32,590 bases of DNA, from NCBI GenBank assembly GCA_016926695.1, contig JAFGOB010000131.1, positions 1-32,590 of the forward strand. Reading direction: 5' to 3'. The position numbers and the translations under genes are program-made. The stretch comes from Dehalococcoidales bacterium. GTDB lineage: Bacteria; Chloroflexota; Dehalococcoidia; Dehalococcoidales; UBA3254. This document shows, piece by piece, positions 21,795-30,687 of the stretch; the first letter of the stretch is position 1, and the number at the start of each line of letters is the position of its first letter. A model generated the notes under the pieces. The model was not told the origin of the DNA. It saw only the letters and a list, made by a program, of their open reading frames with translations, and made no database searches.

Positions 21795-23474
21795 ATGAAC
21801 AAATGGGGTCTACTTTTAGCAATCTTCATAGTGCTCGCAATGGTTCTCGTCGGTTGTGGCGGAGAAACCACCACCGCTCCACCATCCACCTCTGCTGCCG
21901 CTCCTGCCAAGACCTCTGCTGCCGCTCCTGTCAAGACCTCTGCTGCGGCTCCGGCAGATACCAAAAAGCCGGCGCTTACCACCACGGTCCCACAGGTAAC
22001 GGCCGCGCCCCGGCCAACCAATACCGGAGTGGCCAAATACGGTGGCACAATGAAAGTTATTTTTGGTTCAACGCCCTCCAATATCGGTTATTTCCCGGAC
22101 CAGACCTTCCAGGATGTAACCTACGGGCCAACCTGGTCGGACAGGCTGTTCGACCTGGATACAAAAGGTAATCTGATACCCAACGTAGCCGAATCCTATG
22201 ATTATCCCGCAGGCTCCAAAGTCCTCACAATCCACCTGAGACCCAACGTTAAGTTCCAGGACGGTACGCCTTTTAATGCCGAGGCGGTAAAATGGACTAT
22301 CGATACATCTATAGAGACCAATGCCATGCCCGGAGCGAAATATATTACCTCAGTTGAGGTCGTCGATGACCTCACTCTCGAGGTTCACCTGACTGGCTAT
22401 AACTCCATTGCCCCATACAACGTATGGCGGCCGGCCTATTATTCACCTACAGCTTTCGAGAAGAACGGCAAGGAATGGGCTAAAACCCATGCGGTATCTA
22501 CAGCCGCTTTCCAGATCACCAATTTCCAGCCTAATGCCATTCTGGAAATGACCAAGTGGGACGGGTACTGGCGCGCCGACAGGCCTTATCTGGATAAAGT
22601 ACAGTTCCGCGCAGTCCCGGATACTTCAACCTGTATGGCGCTGATTCAGTCCGGTCAGGCCGATATGTGGGTAAACGCGGGAATGCCGGAAGCAGCCCAG
22701 TTGAGGGATGCAGGCTTTGAGATTCTGAGCGGCCCCAATACGCTGGATGATATCTTCCCGGACAGCAAAAACCCGGATTCACCTTTTGCTATCAAAGAGG
22801 TGCGGGAAGCCCTCGAATACGCCATAGACAAACAGGCGATCGCCGAATCCCTGGGCTATGGCTTCACCCAACCGGTAGTGATGAGTGCCCCTCCCGGAAC
22901 TGCCGGTTTCAATCCCGATTACAAAGGTCGGCCTTATAACGTCGAAAAGGCCAAGCAACTGCTGGCCGATGCCGGATTCCCCGATGGCTTCAAGACCAAC
23001 ATGATGTACCGGACCGATACCAATGCGAAATACATGGCCGCTGCTATCCAAAATTATCTGAAAGAGATCAAAATCGATGTAACGCTGGACCCGGCTGACC
23101 CCGGCCGTTACTGGGGAGCGATCTTTACCACAGGATGGGATGGTCTGCTGCTGGGCGTACATGCTATCAACCCCCAGTGGGCGGTGGCCTGGCTCGACCA
23201 TTTCGGCCCCGGAGCACTCATCGCTTTCGCCAGTCTGGGCAAGTCCGAGAAGTTTATCGAAACCGCCGATGCGATCCTGGCGGCGCCCGACCTGGAGTCA
23301 TTCAAGAAAGCTACCATGGTCAACGTCACCCAGGCTAATGAAGATTGCATGTTCATCTCCATTACCAATCAACCGATGCTGGTGGTCAAACAAAAATGGG
23401 TCAATACCACCTATACTACAGCCCTGGACTGGACGGGTTGGACCATCTGGGATGATTGGGTGAGCCAGCACTAA
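21795..23474 (+). CDS. ABC transporter substrate-binding lipoprotein (SBP family 5)
   Basis: A 559-residue binding protein of the oligopeptide/nickel type. A lipoprotein signal peptide ends in the lipobox LVGC with Cys21 as the lipidated residue, so it should be anchored outside the membrane. A Thr/Ser/Ala/Pro linker (about 25-75) contains three tandem copies of an 8-residue unit (TSAAAPAK, TSAAAPVK, TSAAAPAD). The binding domain begins at GGTMKVIFGS and includes SYDYPAGSKVLTIHLRPNVKF in the family position (LTIHLRPNVKFQDGTPF), and later EVREALEYAIDKQAI. Such proteins carry peptides but also sugars, bile salts or aromatic acids. GGGGGT precedes the ATG. The gene has its own strong promoter and is followed by a terminator-like hairpin before the permeases. 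Confidence 0.92.
   Translation: MNKWGLLLAIFIVLAMVLVGCGGETTTAPPSTSAAAPAKTSAAAPVKTSAAAPADTKKPALTTTVPQVTAAPRPTNTGVAKYGGTMKVIFGSTPSNIGYFPDQTFQDVTYGPTWSDRLFDLDTKGNLIPNVAESYDYPAGSKVLTIHLRPNVKFQDGTPFNAEAVKWTIDTSIETNAMPGAKYITSVEVVDDLTLEVHLTGYNSIAPYNVWRPAYYSPTAFEKNGKEWAKTHAVSTAAFQITNFQPNAILEMTKWDGYWRADRPYLDKVQFRAVPDTSTCMALIQSGQADMWVNAGMPEAAQLRDAGFEILSGPNTLDDIFPDSKNPDSPFAIKEVREALEYAIDKQAIAESLGYGFTQPVVMSAPPGTAGFNPDYKGRPYNVEKAKQLLADAGFPDGFKTNMMYRTDTNAKYMAAAIQNYLKEIKIDVTLDPADPGRYWGAIFTTGWDGLLLGVHAINPQWAVAWLDHFGPGALIAFASLGKSEKFIETADAILAAPDLESFKKATMVNVTQANEDCMFISITNQPMLVVKQKWVNTTYTTALDWTGWTIWDDWVSQH
21888..21959 (+). repeat. Three tandem 24-bp repeats in the lipoprotein linker
   Basis: Units at 21888-21911, 21912-21935 and 21936-21959 encode TSAAAPxx. 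Units one and two differ by one base; unit three has more changes. Such in-frame repeats can expand or contract to change linker length without breaking the gene. Confidence 0.85.
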
Positions 23475-23531
23475 CCGGTATCATTTTGTGGAGATGGCCG
23501 GGTACCCGGCCGTCTCCGGGCAACCTGGAAC

Positions 23532-23584
23532 AAACGGGGTAATTCAGTTCAGGTGAATTCTTCGGAACGGATTACCCCGTTTTA
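23532..23584 (+). terminator. Hairpin terminator between lipoprotein and permease genes
   Basis: Twelve-bp perfect arms AAACGGGGTAAT (23532-23543) and ATTACCCCGTTT (23571-23582) enclose a 27-base loop and are followed by TTTT (overlapping the arm). It lies 57 bp after the lipoprotein stop. Partial termination here would give more binding protein than permease, as is common for ABC importers. Confidence 0.65.
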
Positions 23585-23693
23585 AAAGTGAGAGATTTTT
23601 CGCACGACCGGGATCGGAGGATGACAAGATTATGTTGCGACTGATCATTTTAGCATGTTTCCAGGCATACTCGGGAAGAGAGGAACCCCTTTC

Positions 23694-24650
23694 ATGAGTG
23701 CCTATGTTATCCGCCGGCTGCTATTAGCCGTTTTTGTCCTGTTTGCGGTATCAGCTCTTATATTTTTCGCCATGCGGCTGCTCCCCGGCGACCCGTTAAT
23801 ACTGTATTTCGCTCAAAGCAACGTCCTGGCGGATTTAACACCGGAAAGACTGGCTGCATTGCATCACGAGTACGGACTGGACAGGCCTATAATAGTGCAA
23901 TATTTCACCTGGCTGGGGGGTGTTTTCCACGGCGATTTTGGCAACTCGCTGTTCTATCACCTGGAAGTAACCGAACTCCTGAAAATACGTTATCCCGTTA
24001 CCCTCTATCTGGGGCTGATTTCTGTCGTTATCAGCGCCGTGCTGGGCATTCTGGCCGGACTTCTGGCGGCTATCCGGCGGGGCAAATGGCTGGATAACGT
24101 CATTACTCCCTCAACCTATGTTGGAATAACCATACCTATCTTCTGGCTGGGAATATTGATGATCTATGTCTTCGGCATCAAGCTGAACTGGCTGCCGATT
24201 ATCTATTCCTCACCGCCTGATAGCTTCTGGATGGGCGTGAAACAGATAATCATGCCGATCATTTGCCTTTCGGTGCCCGCTATTGCCGGCGTTGCCCGTC
24301 AGATGCGTTCAAGCATGTTGGAGGTCATCCGCCAGGACTACATCCGGACAGCCTGGTCCAAGGGACTTAAGGAGCGTGGCATAATCGTCAAACACGCCCT
24401 GAAAAACAGCCTGATTCCGGTTGTTACCGTTCTCGGGCTGGAGTTCAGCATTATCATCGGAGGTTCAGTCATCGTCGAGACGGTCTTTTCGATCCCCGGT
24501 ATCGGTTATCTGATGGTAAGCAGTATCTTCAATCAGGACTATGCCGTGGTGCAGACCTGCACCCTGGTGTTCGCGGTTATGATTGTGTTCGCTAATTTAC
24601 TTGTGGATATTTCATACGGATGGCTCGATCCCCGCATAAAATACGGATGA
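23694..24650 (+). CDS. ABC transporter permease (DppB/OppB type)
   Basis: An inner-membrane subunit of about 318 residues. MSAYVIRRLLLAVFVLFAVSAL is the standard DppB opening with the first membrane helix (shown here as MSAYVIRRLLLAVFV), followed by RLLPGDPL and five further hydrophobic segments. The cytoplasmic coupling motif is in DYIRTAWSKGLKERG and KHALKNSLIPV. I chose ATG 23694 (AGAGGAA upstream and family-typical N-terminus) over ATG 23655. Its stop overlaps the next permease as ATGA. No membrane or ATP-binding oddity is seen. Confidence 0.92.
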   Translation: MSAYVIRRLLLAVFVLFAVSALIFFAMRLLPGDPLILYFAQSNVLADLTPERLAALHHEYGLDRPIIVQYFTWLGGVFHGDFGNSLFYHLEVTELLKIRYPVTLYLGLISVVISAVLGILAGLLAAIRRGKWLDNVITPSTYVGITIPIFWLGILMIYVFGIKLNWLPIIYSSPPDSFWMGVKQIIMPIICLSVPAIAGVARQMRSSMLEVIRQDYIRTAWSKGLKERGIIVKHALKNSLIPVVTVLGLEFSIIIGGSVIVETVFSIPGIGYLMVSSIFNQDYAVVQTCTLVFAVMIVFANLLVDISYGWLDPRIKYG

Positions 24651-25558
24651 AAGAAGCATCTATGATAGCTGAAAAAGTGACTCAGGTTGATTCAAATGAA
24701 ATAGCACCCAGAATTAACGAGACGCGTCGCTTCGTCAGGGTATTTTTTCAGCGGCGAATAGTGATCTTTGGGCTGGCCATATTGTTACTGATGTTTTTTA
24801 GTGCAGCCTTCGCCCCCTTGATCTCACCTTATGACCCTCTGGAACAAAACTTGAGGGAATTTTTACAGCAACCCAGCTCTTCCCATCTGCTGGGTACGGA
24901 TAATATCGGCCGCGATACTTTAAGCCGGTTGATCTGGGGCGCCCGCACCGCCGCTGTTATCGGATTCCTCACCGTGGCGTTTTCTGCCATCATAGGTACA
25001 ACCTTCGGAATACTGGCCGGATATTTTAGCGGCACGGTCAACACTATCATTATGAGAATAACGGACGTTTTTATGCCTTTTCCCATGATTGTGCTGGCCA
25101 TGCTGTTTGCCACCGTTCTGGGCGGAGGCATGACGAACATTATCCTGGCCCTGGGTATCGCTACCACGCCGGCCTATATCAGGGTAATTTGCGGTATGGC
25201 CCTCAGTGTCAAGGAAAACGACTACATCCTGGCTGAAAAGGCGATGGGCGCCTCAGACCTGCGTATCATGATTCGCCATGTCCTGCCCAATTCCTTCGCC
25301 CCGATCATCGTGACCATCACCCTGCAACTGGGATTCGTGATCCTTTCCGAAGCCAGCCTGAGTTTCCTGGGCATCGGTATCCGCCCTCCGACCCCCGCCT
25401 GGGGCAGTATGGTAAATGACGGATACCATCAATTGACCCGGGTCCCGATCCTTTCCTTCGCTCCTGGAGCCGCAATCATGCTGGTGGTATTTGCCTTTAA
25501 TGTTGTAGGAGATGCCTTACGCGATGCCCTTGACCCCCGGCTGCGCGGGACTCTTTAG
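24647..25558 (+). CDS. ABC transporter permease (DppC/OppC type)
   Basis: The second membrane subunit, about 303 residues. It has a charged N-terminal tail, a first helix around IVIFGLAILLLMFF, the family segment LISPYDPLEQN, then LGTDNIGRDTLSRLIWGART and a coupling motif in AEKAMGASDLRIMIRHVLPNS. It ends with DPRLRGTL. I use the ATG at 24647, which overlaps the stop of the first permease; ATG 24662 is also possible. No gene for the DppD/DppF ATPases follows. Downstream is a flavoenzyme, so the ATPases must come from elsewhere in the genome. Confidence 0.92.
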   Translation: MKEASMIAEKVTQVDSNEIAPRINETRRFVRVFFQRRIVIFGLAILLLMFFSAAFAPLISPYDPLEQNLREFLQQPSSSHLLGTDNIGRDTLSRLIWGARTAAVIGFLTVAFSAIIGTTFGILAGYFSGTVNTIIMRITDVFMPFPMIVLAMLFATVLGGGMTNIILALGIATTPAYIRVICGMALSVKENDYILAEKAMGASDLRIMIRHVLPNSFAPIIVTITLQLGFVILSEASLSFLGIGIRPPTPAWGSMVNDGYHQLTRVPILSFAPGAAIMLVVFAFNVVGDALRDALDPRLRGTL

Positions 25559-25729
25559 TAATATTTATCCCGGTATAAAACCAGCCGCCGCCTGTTAAAC
25601 AGAAGAATGCTTCCCTGCTTCTGCCTTTTGTAATTACTGATAGCCTGAGAATAGAATAGACTCTAAAGCAAGTACAGGCGATACGGCCGGATAAAGGGAT
25701 ACATGCAATACCGCAAAGGAGATGTAAAA

Positions 25730-27613
25730 ATGCCTGAATATTCTCATATCTTCAGACCGCTGCGCATCGGTCCGCTGACCGTAAAAAACCGCATTGAGTT
25801 TCCTCCCGTCGGGCCGCACGTGGCGACCAGTGACGGCTATGTATCCCGCGAGCTGATCGAATGGGCGCGCCAGTTTGCCAGGGGCGGAGCGGGCATTGTG
25901 ACGCTGGGCGATACCTCCATCGTTGCACCGGCGGGTATGTCCCACCGCAGCCATACCATTCATGTGGGCAATGAGAAAAGCATCAATCCCCTCAGCCGCT
26001 TCGCCGAAATGATCCAGCGCTATGGCGCTAAAGCCTCGATCCAGCTAAACTATCACAGCCGCTGGTCTCCCACCGAGATGCCTGCTGATGAGATCAGGCA
26101 AATACCCGCACTATACGCGGAAGCCGCCTACCGCTGCCAGCAGGCTGGCATGGATATGATCATGGTACATGGAGCACACGGACATACTCTCAGCCAGTTC
26201 GTCGGCCGGCACACCAACCTCCGTACCGACGAATACGGCGGGTCGCTTTCCGGTCGCGCCCGGCTTGTTATACAGGTCCTTGATGCCATTCGCGCAAGGA
26301 TTGGCAACAAGCTCGCCATCGAATACCGCATCAGCGCCGATGAGATGGTGCCGAACGGACCCGCGGTCGAAGAGCAGATCGAATTCGCCGCACTGATCCA
26401 GGAAAAAATCGATCTGATCCATGTTTCAGCGGGCAACCTCTATGCTACGGAGACATTGCCCTGGATGAACCAGCCGGCCTACTTCCCGCGCGGTCTGAAT
26501 CTAAAATACGCCGAACAGTTCAAGAAAACCCTCAGAGTGCCGGTCGCCACCGTCGGCTCCTATAACATAGAACTGGCGGAGCAGGTCATCGCCGCCAACC
26601 AGGCCGATGTGATAGCCATGGCCCGCACTTTAATCGCCGACCCGGAAAGCGTCAACAAGGCACGTACCGGACGGGATGCTGAAATACGGCCCTGCATACG
26701 CTGCAATAACTGTATCAACCGGGCTCACTGGTTCTTCCTGCCCGTGCGCTGCACGGTTAATCCGGTGATCGGTCGTGAGGCTGAGTTCTTTAATTTCCCA
26801 CCGGCTGCCGCAAAGAAAAAGGTGGTCGTCATCGGCGGCGGACCCGCCGGTATGGAAGCGGCTAAAACCGCTGTCAGGCGGGGCCACAGTGTAGTACTGT
26901 TTGAAAAAGAGGCCCGGCTGGGCGGTACGCTGAAAATGGCTGCCGCTGCGCCGTTCAAGACGGATATGAAACGCTACCTGGAATGGGCGGAACATTCTAC
27001 CCTGGACTGCGCCGGTCTGACCGTCAGACTCTCGACAGCGGCTACAAAGGATAAGCTTAAAGAGGAAAAGCCGGACGTTATCATCATCGCCGCCGGTTCA
27101 ACTCCCGTTATCCCCCGGCTGACCGGCATCGATTTCTCGAACGTTGCCTGGGCCGGTGAAGTCGAGTTGGGTTGCGTCCATGTCGGAAACAGGGTGGTGG
27201 TAGCCGGCGCCGGCCTCAGCGGCTCGGAGACCGCCCTGCATCTGGCACAGGAGGGCAGACAGGTAACCCTGATCGATAGCCTTCCGCTGGAGGATATTGA
27301 AACCGGCGCCTCGGTGATCAACGACATGATTCTGCGAAGCTATCTCAAAGACTGGAAGGTGACAACACTGACAGGGCTGACCCTGTGCGAAATTAGGCAC
27401 GACGGAGCGGTGGTGATAGACAAAGACGCCCACCGGTCTGAATTGCCCTGTGATACCGTGGTGCTGGCCCTGGGTGTTCAGCCGCGCTCGGACATGGTAG
27501 ATGAGATCAAAGGTCTGGCCCCCGATGTAATCGTGATCGGCGACTGCAACCATGCACGGGGAAACCTTTTAAATGCTGTCACCGAAGGTTTTTTCGCTGC
27601 CATGGATATCTGA
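25730..27613 (+). CDS. Fe-S flavoenzyme, old-yellow-enzyme/2,4-dienoyl-CoA reductase type
   Basis: A 627-residue three-part enzyme. Residues 1-320 form an FMN-binding TIM barrel (FRPLRIGPLTVKNRI). A [4Fe-4S] site follows at Cys322, 325, 328 and 341. The C-terminal half binds FAD and NAD(P)H (VVVIGGGPAGMEAA at about 365-378, then VVVAGAGLSGSETAL). Relatives reduce or desaturate C=C bonds next to a carbonyl, e.g. FadH and BaiCD. Two differences stand out. The usual HGAHGYL active-site tyrosine is His152 (HGAHGHTLSQF), and the stretch between the QLxxHxR motif (105-111) and the TEMPADEI helix is about 25 residues shorter than usual, removing part of the substrate loop. I place the start at ATG 25730, after AAAGGAG, not at 25703. 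It follows the importer by 171 bp. Confidence 0.9.
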   Translation: MPEYSHIFRPLRIGPLTVKNRIEFPPVGPHVATSDGYVSRELIEWARQFARGGAGIVTLGDTSIVAPAGMSHRSHTIHVGNEKSINPLSRFAEMIQRYGAKASIQLNYHSRWSPTEMPADEIRQIPALYAEAAYRCQQAGMDMIMVHGAHGHTLSQFVGRHTNLRTDEYGGSLSGRARLVIQVLDAIRARIGNKLAIEYRISADEMVPNGPAVEEQIEFAALIQEKIDLIHVSAGNLYATETLPWMNQPAYFPRGLNLKYAEQFKKTLRVPVATVGSYNIELAEQVIAANQADVIAMARTLIADPESVNKARTGRDAEIRPCIRCNNCINRAHWFFLPVRCTVNPVIGREAEFFNFPPAAAKKKVVVIGGGPAGMEAAKTAVRRGHSVVLFEKEARLGGTLKMAAAAPFKTDMKRYLEWAEHSTLDCAGLTVRLSTAATKDKLKEEKPDVIIIAAGSTPVIPRLTGIDFSNVAWAGEVELGCVHVGNRVVVAGAGLSGSETALHLAQEGRQVTLIDSLPLEDIETGASVINDMILRSYLKDWKVTTLTGLTLCEIRHDGAVVIDKDAHRSELPCDTVVLALGVQPRSDMVDEIKGLAPDVIVIGDCNHARGNLLNAVTEGFFAAMDI

Positions 27614-27623
27614 GGTATATCTT

Positions 27624-29012
27624 CTACACCTCGAAGCTGTCCCCCAGTTTGGGGACCTCGACCCGGCTGATGCCCTCTTCCTTTAAAGCAGCGGCCAGCG
27701 AGGCGCATGACTCGGGTTCTCCATGTACCAGGAATATCCTGCGCCACTTGCCCCCTTTTATCCACGCCAGCAGATCGTTGCGGTCGGCATGGGCGCTGAA
27801 CTCGTCAAACACCTCGACCTGGGCATTAAGCTCGTACGACTCACCGAAAATCGAGACCTTCGGCCATTTCTCCTGGATCTTGCGTCCCAGTGTATTCTCG
27901 GCCTGCCACCCCACTATCAGCACGGTATTGAGGGGATTCTGGATGTAGTTCTTGAGATGATGCAGGACCCTCCCGCTTTCCGCCATCCCCGAGCCTGCGA
28001 TAATGATCGCCGGTCCTTCGACATTATTGATGGCCTTGGACTCTTCGGTCTTGCGGGTGTAGTGCAGGTGATGAAAGCCGAAGGGATCATCGACCGTGCG
28101 CAGCATTTCATTGGTTTCCCTGTCGAAACACTCGGGATGCATCCTGAAGATTTCGGTCGCGTCGATCGCCAGCGGGCTGTCCACGTAGACGGGTATACCG
28201 CTGGGAATCCATTTTCTGAGGATCAACTGGTGCAGCGTATAGATCAGCTCCTGGGTTCGCTCCAGGGCAAAGGAGGGAATGACGACTTTCCCCTGCCTTG
28301 CGATGGTCTGGTTGACTACCTCCGCCAGCTTGCCTTCCACACGTTCTATATCGCTGTGCAGACGGTCACCGTAGGTGCTTTCAATTATCAGCACATCCGC
28401 TTCCGTTACCTGATAAGGGTCCCGGATAATAGGCAGTCTGGGCCGCCCCAGGTCTCCCGTAAAGCAAACGGATAGTTTGCGGCCGCGGTCGTCCAGCTCA
28501 ACAATGGTGATAGCCGAGCCGATTATGTGCCCCGCATTGCGGAAAAGGGCACGCGCGGAATTAAGTTTGAAATAGCGGTTATAGGCATGTCCCTCTATCA
28601 GGTCCGCCACCGGCGGGATATCTTCACGGATATAAAGAGGCTCCACCGGCGGCTGATGATGCCTGCTGCGCACCTTGTTTACATAGCCAATATCGCTTTC
28701 CTGGATATGAGCGGAGTCCAGGAGCATTATATTCATAAGGTCAGCCGTGGCCAGGGTACAGTGTATATCTCCTTTGAATCCCTGCTTGACCAGGTTGGGT
28801 ACATTTCCGATGTGATCGATATGCGCGTGAGAGATGACCAGAACATCCACCGAAGACGGATCGAAAGGGAAATTGAGGTTGCGTTCGTAGGTATCTTTAC
28901 GTCTTCCCTGGAACAGACCGCAATCCAGTAAAATCTTCTCGCTTCCGCATTCTATCAGGTGCCTTGACCCCGTCACGCCTCCCGCCGCGCCGGCAAAAGT
29001 CAGTTTTATCAT
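27624..29012 (-). CDS. Beta-CASP metallo-beta-lactamase-fold nuclease (RNA-processing type)
   Basis: A 462-residue protein with the metal motif HAHIDH (residues 62-67), the FTGDLG motif, and the SHADRNDL and LVHGEPES motifs of the beta-CASP/RMMBL family (CPSF73/YSH1-like RNases). It opens MIKLTFAGAAGGVTGS, standard for this group. Expected role: Zn-dependent endo- or 5' exonuclease on RNA in the cytoplasm. It is full length with no extra KH domain. Its start overlaps the stop of the LOG-family gene upstream (ATGA), so the two are translationally coupled. It converges on the flavoenzyme with only 10 bp between the stops. Confidence 0.9.
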   Translation of the reverse strand: MIKLTFAGAAGGVTGSRHLIECGSEKILLDCGLFQGRRKDTYERNLNFPFDPSSVDVLVISHAHIDHIGNVPNLVKQGFKGDIHCTLATADLMNIMLLDSAHIQESDIGYVNKVRSRHHQPPVEPLYIREDIPPVADLIEGHAYNRYFKLNSARALFRNAGHIIGSAITIVELDDRGRKLSVCFTGDLGRPRLPIIRDPYQVTEADVLIIESTYGDRLHSDIERVEGKLAEVVNQTIARQGKVVIPSFALERTQELIYTLHQLILRKWIPSGIPVYVDSPLAIDATEIFRMHPECFDRETNEMLRTVDDPFGFHHLHYTRKTEESKAINNVEGPAIIIAGSGMAESGRVLHHLKNYIQNPLNTVLIVGWQAENTLGRKIQEKWPKVSIFGESYELNAQVEVFDEFSAHADRNDLLAWIKGGKWRRIFLVHGEPESCASLAAALKEEGISRVEVPKLGDSFEV

Positions 29013-29689
29013 GGAATAGCCTGCCTTCCGGTAATTACCTGTCTCAAGTACCAGCTACGTATGATCTCCATTACTTCCTCCGGACTGTCGCTAAGCCTCA
29101 GCAGCTTGAGGTCGTCTTCGGTGATATATCCTCCCGCCAGCGACCGGTCCCGCATCCATTCAAGGAAACCCTTCCAGAATTCCGAGTTTACCAGAATCAC
29201 GGGAAAGGGCTTGATCTTGTGTGTCTGGATCAGGGTCAGTACCTCCGTCAGCTCATCCAGCGTGCCCATGCCGCCCGGTATTATGACAAAGGCGGTGGAA
29301 TATTTTACCAGCATCACCTTGCGTGCGAAGAAATGATTGAAACTGATGGCCAGGTTGGTATAGGTATTGCAGAGCTGCTCTTCAGGCAACTGGATACTGA
29401 GCCCTATAGACTTGGCGCCCGCCTGAAATGCTCCCAGGTTGGCGGCCTCCATGGCGCCCGGACCGCCCCCGGTAATGACGCTGAAGCCTTCCTTGCCCAG
29501 CAGGAAAGCGATGCGCCGCGCCCTTTCATAGTCTTCAGTGCCCGGTTTCAGCCGTGAGGCCCCATATACCGTTATGGCCGGTTCTATGCTCGAAAGCCGG
29601 TCGAATCCCTCCACCAGCTCCCCTATTATACGAAAAAGACGCCACGATTCTTCCTTTTCAAGCTGGTTGATTTCGTATCTGTCGGTCAT
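29009..29689 (-). CDS. LOG-family protein (TIGR00730-type Rossmann fold)
   Basis: A 226-residue protein with GGGPGAMEAANLGA (74-87), ARKVML (122-127) and PGGMGTLDELTE (138-149), the defining motifs of the LOG/PpnN-like family, often mislabelled lysine decarboxylase. Members release the base from nucleoside 5'-monophosphates, including cytokinin ribotides, with the PGGxGTxxE Glu (Glu146) and the Arg123 region in the active site. An N-terminal ~40-residue helical extension precedes the fold. GGGGG lies before the ATG. Stop overlaps the start of the beta-CASP nuclease, pointing to a possible shared role in RNA/nucleotide salvage. Confidence 0.88.
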   Translation of the reverse strand: MTDRYEINQLEKEESWRLFRIIGELVEGFDRLSSIEPAITVYGASRLKPGTEDYERARRIAFLLGKEGFSVITGGGPGAMEAANLGAFQAGAKSIGLSIQLPEEQLCNTYTNLAISFNHFFARKVMLVKYSTAFVIIPGGMGTLDELTEVLTLIQTHKIKPFPVILVNSEFWKGFLEWMRDRSLAGGYITEDDLKLLRLSDSPEEVMEIIRSWYLRQVITGRQAIP

Positions 29690-30015
29690 GACTGTCCCCC
29701 GGTGCTCTTTCTGTTCCTGTTTAAAGTAAATTAACTACATCTTAACACAGCCGCCGCTAAAGGGCTAACTTCAGGATAATCATCCGTTCCGGTTTGCAAT
29801 GAGCATTCTGACCTGAGACCCTTCCTCCGCCTGCGGCTGTATACAGGATAGCAGGTGCACAGGAGGCTGGCTGAGAAGGAGGTGTATTAACCAGAGCGGG
29901 CGTCTGGGCAGGTCCGGGGGTTGGGAAACTGGTAGAGCCTTTTTCCATGGAAAGACTAATGAGGTGTCTTTTCCAGGAGGAGACTGGCTGAGTGCTTTTA
30001 TCAGGGCGCCGACCG

Positions 30016-30043
30016 GCTTCTTCCTTTGGAAAAGGAAGACGGG
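30016..30043 (-). repeat. 28-bp repeat, inverted copy of 1644-1671
   Basis: Identical over 28 bases to the reverse complement of 1644-1671. It contains the hairpin CTTCCTTTGGAAAAGGAAG. Both copies are intergenic, about 28 kb apart. Confidence 0.8.
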
Positions 30044-30236
30044 AAATAGATTTTCCCTCCCTCCTTTTTTCCTCTCCCCAACGCGCTTACCAAGTTACAC
30101 ACTTGACACCGTGGGTAAATTAATAAGAGAAATATTTATCGCCCATTCTGAGCCCGGATAACTCCTTTTTTCCTTATCGGGGCGTGAGAATCTCCTCATA
30201 ACAAAATAAATATTGTATATAGCATTTGTTTTGACT

Positions 30237-30410
30237 CGTCATAGCGAGCCAAAGCAGGCAGCGGTGGTGGGCTGCCCTATGAAGGTAATGAACCCGCCAT
30301 CTCACGGATCGGCACTGGCCCAACACCCGGTATATCGGCAGTTATTGCTTCCAGTGTCTGTACACTTACAGAGATTGCCACAGTCGCCCTGCGGGCTCCT
30401 TCGCAATGAC
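30237..30410. repeat. MITE-like element with CGTCAT/ATGAC ends
   Basis: The left end CGTCATAGCGAG and the right end GAGATTGCCA...CTCCTTCGCAATGAC are inverted relatives of the common CGTCATTGCGAG...GCAATCTC repeat. They bracket about 120 bp of unique DNA with no gene. It may be one element or two copies in opposite direction. Confidence 0.4.
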
Positions 30411-30648
30411 AGGACGGGTTTGTTATCACAAGGCAGATCAGATAAAGGATGACGTTTATCCATGGAGATAATGCCTACCGTGACGACATATACTTTCCCC
30501 TCATGTTTTGGCGGTCAGTTCATTCAGAGCAGTGTAACGACTATGCAATCTCAAAACGGCTGTAAATAAAATCGACCGGCAACCTTGCTCTATCCCTGAC
30601 CTGAATCATGGGCGGAAAAAATTATCCTGATCCCGTAGACAAAGCTCC

Positions 30649-30687
30649 GAGATTGCTTCAGAGGGGGAAAGGTCTTTCGCAATGACG
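30649..30687. repeat. GAGATTGCTTC...TTTCGCAATGACG repeat
   Basis: Both ends match the same dispersed hairpin repeat as at 30371-30410 and 5738-5774: GAGATTGCTTC at the left and TCGCAATGACG at the right. The centre has drifted. Confidence 0.5.

Noticed and set aside
27603..27631. Short GAGGT...ACCTC hairpin between converging stops
   Set aside because: Only 5 bp of pairing and no T-run; too weak to call a bidirectional terminator.
29757..29948. Pro-rich 63-codon minus-strand frame
   Set aside because: No ribosome binding site and no start context; low-complexity translation.
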